A stretch of DNA of 59,594 nt from Mycobacterium sp. 852002-10029_SCH5224772 (lineage in GTDB: Bacteria > Actinomycetota > Actinomycetes > Mycobacteriales > Mycobacteriaceae): assembly GCF_001667315.1 (NCBI RefSeq), contig NZ_LZHT01000116.1, forward strand, positions 1 through 59,594. Direction: 5' to 3'. The notes under the pieces were generated by a model. The model searched no databases. It was not told where the DNA came from and worked only from the letters and a program-made list of their open reading frames with translations. Position numbers and translations under genes: made by a program. Shown in pieces: positions 56,325 through 59,594 of the stretch (position 1 is its first letter; each line of letters opens with the position of its first letter).

Positions 56325-57146
56325 CTACCAGATGCGGAGGTAGTCGATGAGCATGGACGCCGGGAAGACACCCGCGGCGGGGTCGCCGGCGCCCACCCCG
56401 CCGACGGCGAGCGTGAACATCGGGGTCATCCAGTAGCCGGGGTTGTTGAACGGCCACCGGAAGTCGTCGGGGGCGCCGCCGGCGACGTGGATGGGCTTGT
56501 TGGGCACCTTGTAGTACTGCGCCCCGTCCCGGAAGAACTCGAATCCCTCTTCGCCCCAGTGCATTCGCCAGGTGTGCCAGTTGCCGTCGACCAGGCCGGG
56601 AATCGACCTGCCCTCCCAGGTCTTCCCGTTGGACGCCGCGTGCACCGTGGTCCCGGGGGCCCAGTTGCCGTTGCCGTACCACTCGAAGATGTCGACCTCG
56701 CCGTCGGGCAGTGGGTCCTCGTTGACGCCCCAGAACGAGGGCCACAGGCCGGGGGTCAAGCAGTCCAGCTTGATCCGCGCCTCCCAGGTCTGGTTGATCA
56801 TGCTGCGGAAGTTGCCGCGCAGCTTGCCGCTGTAGTAGGTGCCCATCTCCTGGGTGGCGCACAGGACGAGGTTGGAATTGCCATCCTGGAACACGTTTCG
56901 GCGGTCGTCGCGGTAGATCCCCTCCACCGGCGGGAACACGTCGTCCTGCCAGGTCTGGACCGTCCACTTGCCCGGATCGGGCGCCGAGCCCGCGGGCCCG
57001 TCGAACTCGTCGGCGAAGATGTAGGGCCCGCCGCCGGCCGACGGTGGCGCCTGCGGCGCCGACGGGGTGGCCCAGGCGCCCGGCAAGCGCATCGCAGCCC
57101 CCAGCATGCCGAGCCCCGACATCAACATCATGCTGCGACGATCCAT
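56325..57146 (-). CDS. Secreted GH16 beta-glucanase-like protein (Rv0315-like)
   Basis: A 273-residue exported hydrolase. Signal peptide: MDRRSMMLMSGLGMLGAAM, cleavage near AWA. The laminarinase-type beta-jelly roll shows FADEFDGPAGSAPDPGKW, QDGNSNLVLCAT, and the catalytic motif GEVDIFEWYGNG with nucleophile and acid/base Glu in ExDxxE. FNNPGYWMTPMFTLAVGG near the end is also typical. It resembles Rv0315, an immunogenic secreted protein. The motif is complete, so activity on a beta-1,3-glucan-like polymer is possible; the natural substrate is unknown. Confidence 0.9.
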   Translation of the reverse strand: MDRRSMMLMSGLGMLGAAMRLPGAWATPSAPQAPPSAGGGPYIFADEFDGPAGSAPDPGKWTVQTWQDDVFPPVEGIYRDDRRNVFQDGNSNLVLCATQEMGTYYSGKLRGNFRSMINQTWEARIKLDCLTPGLWPSFWGVNEDPLPDGEVDIFEWYGNGNWAPGTTVHAASNGKTWEGRSIPGLVDGNWHTWRMHWGEEGFEFFRDGAQYYKVPNKPIHVAGGAPDDFRWPFNNPGYWMTPMFTLAVGGVGAGDPAAGVFPASMLIDYLRIW

Positions 57147-57262
57147 CTACAAACCACCCATCGTTGAAAGCCGGCTCGTCAAGCCCGGCGCGATCTCCCC
57201 AGGCAACTCTCGCAAACGGTGTTATAAAACCACGCGGTGGGGGTGCGCCGCATCCTTCTGCC

Positions 57263-58330
57263 TCAGCGCGCGCCGGGTTCGCTGATTTTGACCAGCGTCT
57301 TGCCGACGTTGACGCCGGTGAACAGGCCGTTGAGGGCATCGACACACGACTCGATGCCCTCAAAAATGGTCTGCCGGTGGTGAAGTCGGCCCGCGGCCTC
57401 CCAGCCACGCAGCGCGGCGAACGCCTCGTCGAAGCGGCCCCACTGATCCAGCGCGTTGAAGCCCTGCATCAGGGCGGTCTTGGACAACAGGTTCACATAG
57501 TTTGCCGGCCCCGGGTGATCGCCGGTCAGGTAGCTGGAGATGACGCCGCACAGCACCACACGCGCGCGGGGCGCCAGCCGGCCCAGCACGGCGTTGAGGA
57601 TGGGCCCGCCCACGTTGTCGAAGTAGACGTCGACCCGTTGCGGGCAATGCTTTTTGAGTGCCGCCGCGATGTCGTCGTTCTTGTAGTCGATGCACGCGTC
57701 GAACCCGAAGTCCTCCACCACCGCCCGGCATTTCTCCGCGCCGCCCGCGATGCCCACCACCCGGGCGCCGGCGATCTTCGCGATTTGCCCGGCGACCGAT
57801 CCGGTGGCCCCGGCGGCCGCCGACACCACGACCGTCTCCCCGGGCTGCGGTCGGCCGATGTCGGTCATCCCGAAATAGGCGGTGGCGCCGGTCGGCCCGT
57901 ATACCGACATGATCGCCAGCTGGTCGTCCTCGCCCGGGATCGGCGTGCTGAACACGTCGTCGCGGATGATCACGTACTCCTGAAAGCCGGTCAGGGTGGT
58001 GACGACGTCGCCGACGGCAAAGGCGTCACAACGCGACGCGACCACCTCGCCGATGCCGGCCGCGCGTATGACCTCACCCAGCTGCACCGGCGGAAGGTAG
58101 CTGGGCTGGTCGTCGAGCCAGGTGCGGGCGGCCGCGTCGATGCCGACGTAGGTGGTGCGCAGCAGCGCCTCCCCCGCGGCGGGTTCGGGTGCGGCGGCGG
58201 TGACCACTTCCGTGTCGTCCGGCCGGACGAGCCCGGAGGGACGACGACGCAACAACACCTGGCGGTTCGGCAAATCGGGCACGATCCCCAAAACTACCGA
58301 ACGGGCCGAAACCGCAGAAGCGAATGGCAT
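57263..58330 (-). CDS. Zinc-free MDR-family NADP-dependent oxidoreductase
   Basis: A 355-residue medium-chain reductase of the leukotriene-B4 dehydrogenase/double-bond reductase type. The Rossmann segment is VSAAAGATGSVAGQIAKIAG, then ARVVGIAGGAEKC and VDVYFDNVGGPILNAVL. No structural-zinc Cys cluster is present. It reduces enones or aldehydes with NADPH; the substrate is unknown. ATG at 58330 preferred; TTG at 58336 is possible. The start is only 9 bp from the divergent DUF3060 ATG, so the promoters overlap the opposing coding starts or the mRNAs are leaderless. Confidence 0.88.
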   Translation of the reverse strand: MPFASAVSARSVVLGIVPDLPNRQVLLRRRPSGLVRPDDTEVVTAAAPEPAAGEALLRTTYVGIDAAARTWLDDQPSYLPPVQLGEVIRAAGIGEVVASRCDAFAVGDVVTTLTGFQEYVIIRDDVFSTPIPGEDDQLAIMSVYGPTGATAYFGMTDIGRPQPGETVVVSAAAGATGSVAGQIAKIAGARVVGIAGGAEKCRAVVEDFGFDACIDYKNDDIAAALKKHCPQRVDVYFDNVGGPILNAVLGRLAPRARVVLCGVISSYLTGDHPGPANYVNLLSKTALMQGFNALDQWGRFDEAFAALRGWEAAGRLHHRQTIFEGIESCVDALNGLFTGVNVGKTLVKISEPGAR

Positions 58331-58339
58331 ATTCAATGC

Positions 58340-58999
58340 ATGGCAGCAAACGATGACCCGGAAGAGCGGATCCGGGAACTCGAGCGCCCGCTCGCCGAGT
58401 CGGCGTGGGCCTCAGAGCAGGCCAGCTCCGCGCCCGCCGGCCAGGGTCATCCACCGTCCGCCCCGGGCGCCCCGCCACCACCGCTCCCGTGGACCTTCGG
58501 CGGTCCCGTTCCCGGACCGCCCCCACACCGCCCCTCGAGCAACCGCGCGTGGTGGATCGTGGGCACCGTCGTCGCCGTCGGCGTGGTCGCGCTGGCGGGA
58601 GGCATCGCGGCCTTTGCCGCACACCAGATTTCGGGGGTGAAGTCTTTTATCACCGCGCCGCCGAGCGTCTCGACGAGCCCGGCCCCGTCGGCCTCGCGGC
58701 GAACGTCGCCGTCGGCCTCACCCACCGCACCGCGCGGCACCCGGCTCAGCGTCGCCGGCGTCAACGAGAACCGGACCATCGCCTGCAACGACAACATCGT
58801 CAGCGTCAGCGGCGTTTCCAACACGGTGACGATCAGCGGGCATTGCACCAGCCTCTCGGTCTCCGGCGTGCAAAACGCCATCACCATCGAGGCGGTCGAC
58901 AGCATCACCGCGTCGGGCTTCAACAACAAGGTCACCTACCGCTCGGGCACACCCAAGATCAGCAACTCCGGTGACTCGAACGTCGTCGCGCGGGGCTGA
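58340..58999 (+). CDS. DUF3060-type membrane-anchored protein 2
   Basis: A 219-residue protein with an acidic N-terminal motif (DDPEERIRELERPLAES), a Pro-rich stretch, one transmembrane helix (about 76-98, WIVGTVVAVGVVALAGGIAA) and a Ser/Thr/Pro linker. The DUF3060 repeats follow: VNENRTIACNDNIVSVSGVSN, VTISGHCTSLSVSGVQNAIT, SGFNNKVTYRSGTPKI. The C-terminus ends NSGDSNVVARG, close to NSGTTNIVRQG of the clpB-linked copy. The two DUF3060 proteins are clear paralogues in the last 75 residues but differ in their N-termini. Function unknown. Confidence 0.82.
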   Translation: MAANDDPEERIRELERPLAESAWASEQASSAPAGQGHPPSAPGAPPPPLPWTFGGPVPGPPPHRPSSNRAWWIVGTVVAVGVVALAGGIAAFAAHQISGVKSFITAPPSVSTSPAPSASRRTSPSASPTAPRGTRLSVAGVNENRTIACNDNIVSVSGVSNTVTISGHCTSLSVSGVQNAITIEAVDSITASGFNNKVTYRSGTPKISNSGDSNVVARG

Positions 59000-59013
59000 G
59001 CCGAAAACGCCTG

Positions 59014-59400
59014 CTACGAAGGCTCTTCGGAATCGTCGTCGAGGACGCTGACCGCGATGCCATAGGGCAGGAAACGCACTTTGCGTTGCGGGTCGAGGTT
59101 GTCCTTGTTCGCCCGCAACGCGTCGAGTTCGGTCGCATAGACCTGTTCGACGTGCGCGCCGCCGTCGGCGTCCACGGTGTAGATGGCCCACACGCCGTCC
59201 CCGGCCTCGCCGGCGGTCTCGGGCGCGGGGCGGGGGCGCCGCGACAGGTCCTCGAAAATCGTTGACCAGCCCGCCCGGGCACCGGGGGCGGCGACGAACC
59301 TGCTGACGCGCTCGAACACGTCGCGCAGCCCCTCGCTGCCTTCGCGGATCATTCGATCGAACTCATCGGGGTCGAATCCGAACCCACCGTGCTCGCCCAT
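59014..59400 (-). CDS. Conserved hypothetical protein (Rv0313-like)
   Basis: A 128-residue soluble protein: FGFDPDEFDRMIREGSEGLR, a helical N-terminal half, then a beta-rich C-terminal part (GVWAIYTVDADGGAHVEQVY, VRFLPYGIAVSVLDDD). Exactly the length of Rv0313, which also follows an Rv0312-like gene. No catalytic motif; function unknown. The AGGAGG ribosome site is seven bases upstream of the ATG (reads CCTCCT on the plus strand). Confidence 0.85.
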   Translation of the reverse strand: MGEHGGFGFDPDEFDRMIREGSEGLRDVFERVSRFVAAPGARAGWSTIFEDLSRRPRPAPETAGEAGDGVWAIYTVDADGGAHVEQVYATELDALRANKDNLDPQRKVRFLPYGIAVSVLDDDSEEPS

Positions 59401-59476
59401 CCGACCTCCTTGGAGTGCGTGCCGTCATTGCCAGTGTGCGCCCAGCCGAGCGCGTGCGCCACGTGCTGGCCACGTC

Positions 59477-59594
59477 CTATGGGCCCGGCGGGGGCGGCGG
59501 CGGGTTGATCGGGATGGGCACCGTGACGAACGGGAAGTGCAGGTACATGGTCACCGGCGGCTGCCTGGGCGGCGGCGGTGGGCCGGGGGCGGGC
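59477..59594 (-). CDS. C-terminal end of a Pro-rich protein (partial, Rv0312-like by position)
   Basis: The last 38 codons before a TAG stop are Pro-rich: PPVTMYLHFPFVTVPIPINP, then PPPPPGP. The gene is cut by the window edge. Rv0312, an Hsp70-fold protein with a Pro/Thr-rich tail, precedes Rv0313 in M. tuberculosis, and the tail here ends much as the extracytoplasmic tails of the actin-fold proteins in this window do. The actual ATPase domain is not visible. Confidence 0.55.
   Translation of the reverse strand, partial: PAPGPPPPPRQPPVTMYLHFPFVTVPIPINPPPPPPGP

Overview
The window is a 59.6 kb stretch of a GC-rich mycobacterial chromosome. It looks like a slow-growing non-tuberculous species close to the Mycobacterium avium complex, though the species call is inference. 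The evidence is the gene set (class II fba, TtfA, type II flavohaemoglobin, dnaK-grpE-dnaJ1-hspR with HAIR operators, rmlA, udgA, dcd, Rv0312/0313/0315-type genes), the many GTG and TTG starts, the 1-4 bp start/stop overlaps, and DUF732, DUF3060, LpqN and GAP-family proteins typical of the genus. Rv numbers are homologies recognised from memory; no database was searched.

Left part (1-13.8 kb): the tail of an Rv0361-like gene, fba, a DedA membrane protein, a GH76 hydrolase translationally coupled to a fused two-domain CoA transferase, then a minus-strand run of ttfA, an SDR, pyrE, a lipoprotein and a SpoU methyltransferase. clpB follows, with a HAIR operator in the gap it shares with a divergent DUF3060 gene, then a type II flavohaemoglobin and an aldose-1-epimerase-like protein. 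Heat-shock block (13.8-18.1 kb): hspR, dnaJ1, grpE and dnaK form one minus-strand operon with two HAIR operators upstream of dnaK. HspR, its own operon and the second classical target, clpB, therefore sit within 10 kb.

Accessory stretch (18.2-25.2 kb): a lipoprotein, then a large helical protein with a glycine-zipper C-terminus, an LpqN-like protein without a signal peptide, and a four-helix membrane protein in a row. An opposing EcsC-family protein, a possible gene remnant and a sugar-porter MFS transporter follow. This is the likeliest place for a poorly described system.

Envelope and metabolism (25.2-43.3 kb): two membrane proteins with Thr-rich tails (one with a clear Hsp70/actin fold), the large Fe-S reductase of Rv0338c type with five C-terminal repeats, aspC, a YibE/F-like membrane protein, rmlA, two small Rv0333/Rv0332-like genes and udgA. 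Next is a tandem array of three degenerate actin-fold membrane proteins with Pro/Ala/Gly/His-rich tails, then dcd, a secreted M15-like protein and tRNA-Gly(CCC).

Right part (43.6-59.6 kb): an F420-type LLM oxidoreductase, an L,D-transpeptidase, small secreted proteins including a DUF732 pair, and a polyol operon (mannitol-dehydrogenase family plus xylulokinase). Then come a PAP2-diacylglycerol kinase fusion, an HEXXH protein, two GAP-family proteins, a GT-C glycosyltransferase, a GH16 hydrolase, an MDR oxidoreductase divergent from a second DUF3060 protein, an Rv0313 homologue and the Pro-rich end of an Rv0312-like gene. No insertion sequences, prophage, CRISPR or rRNA were seen.
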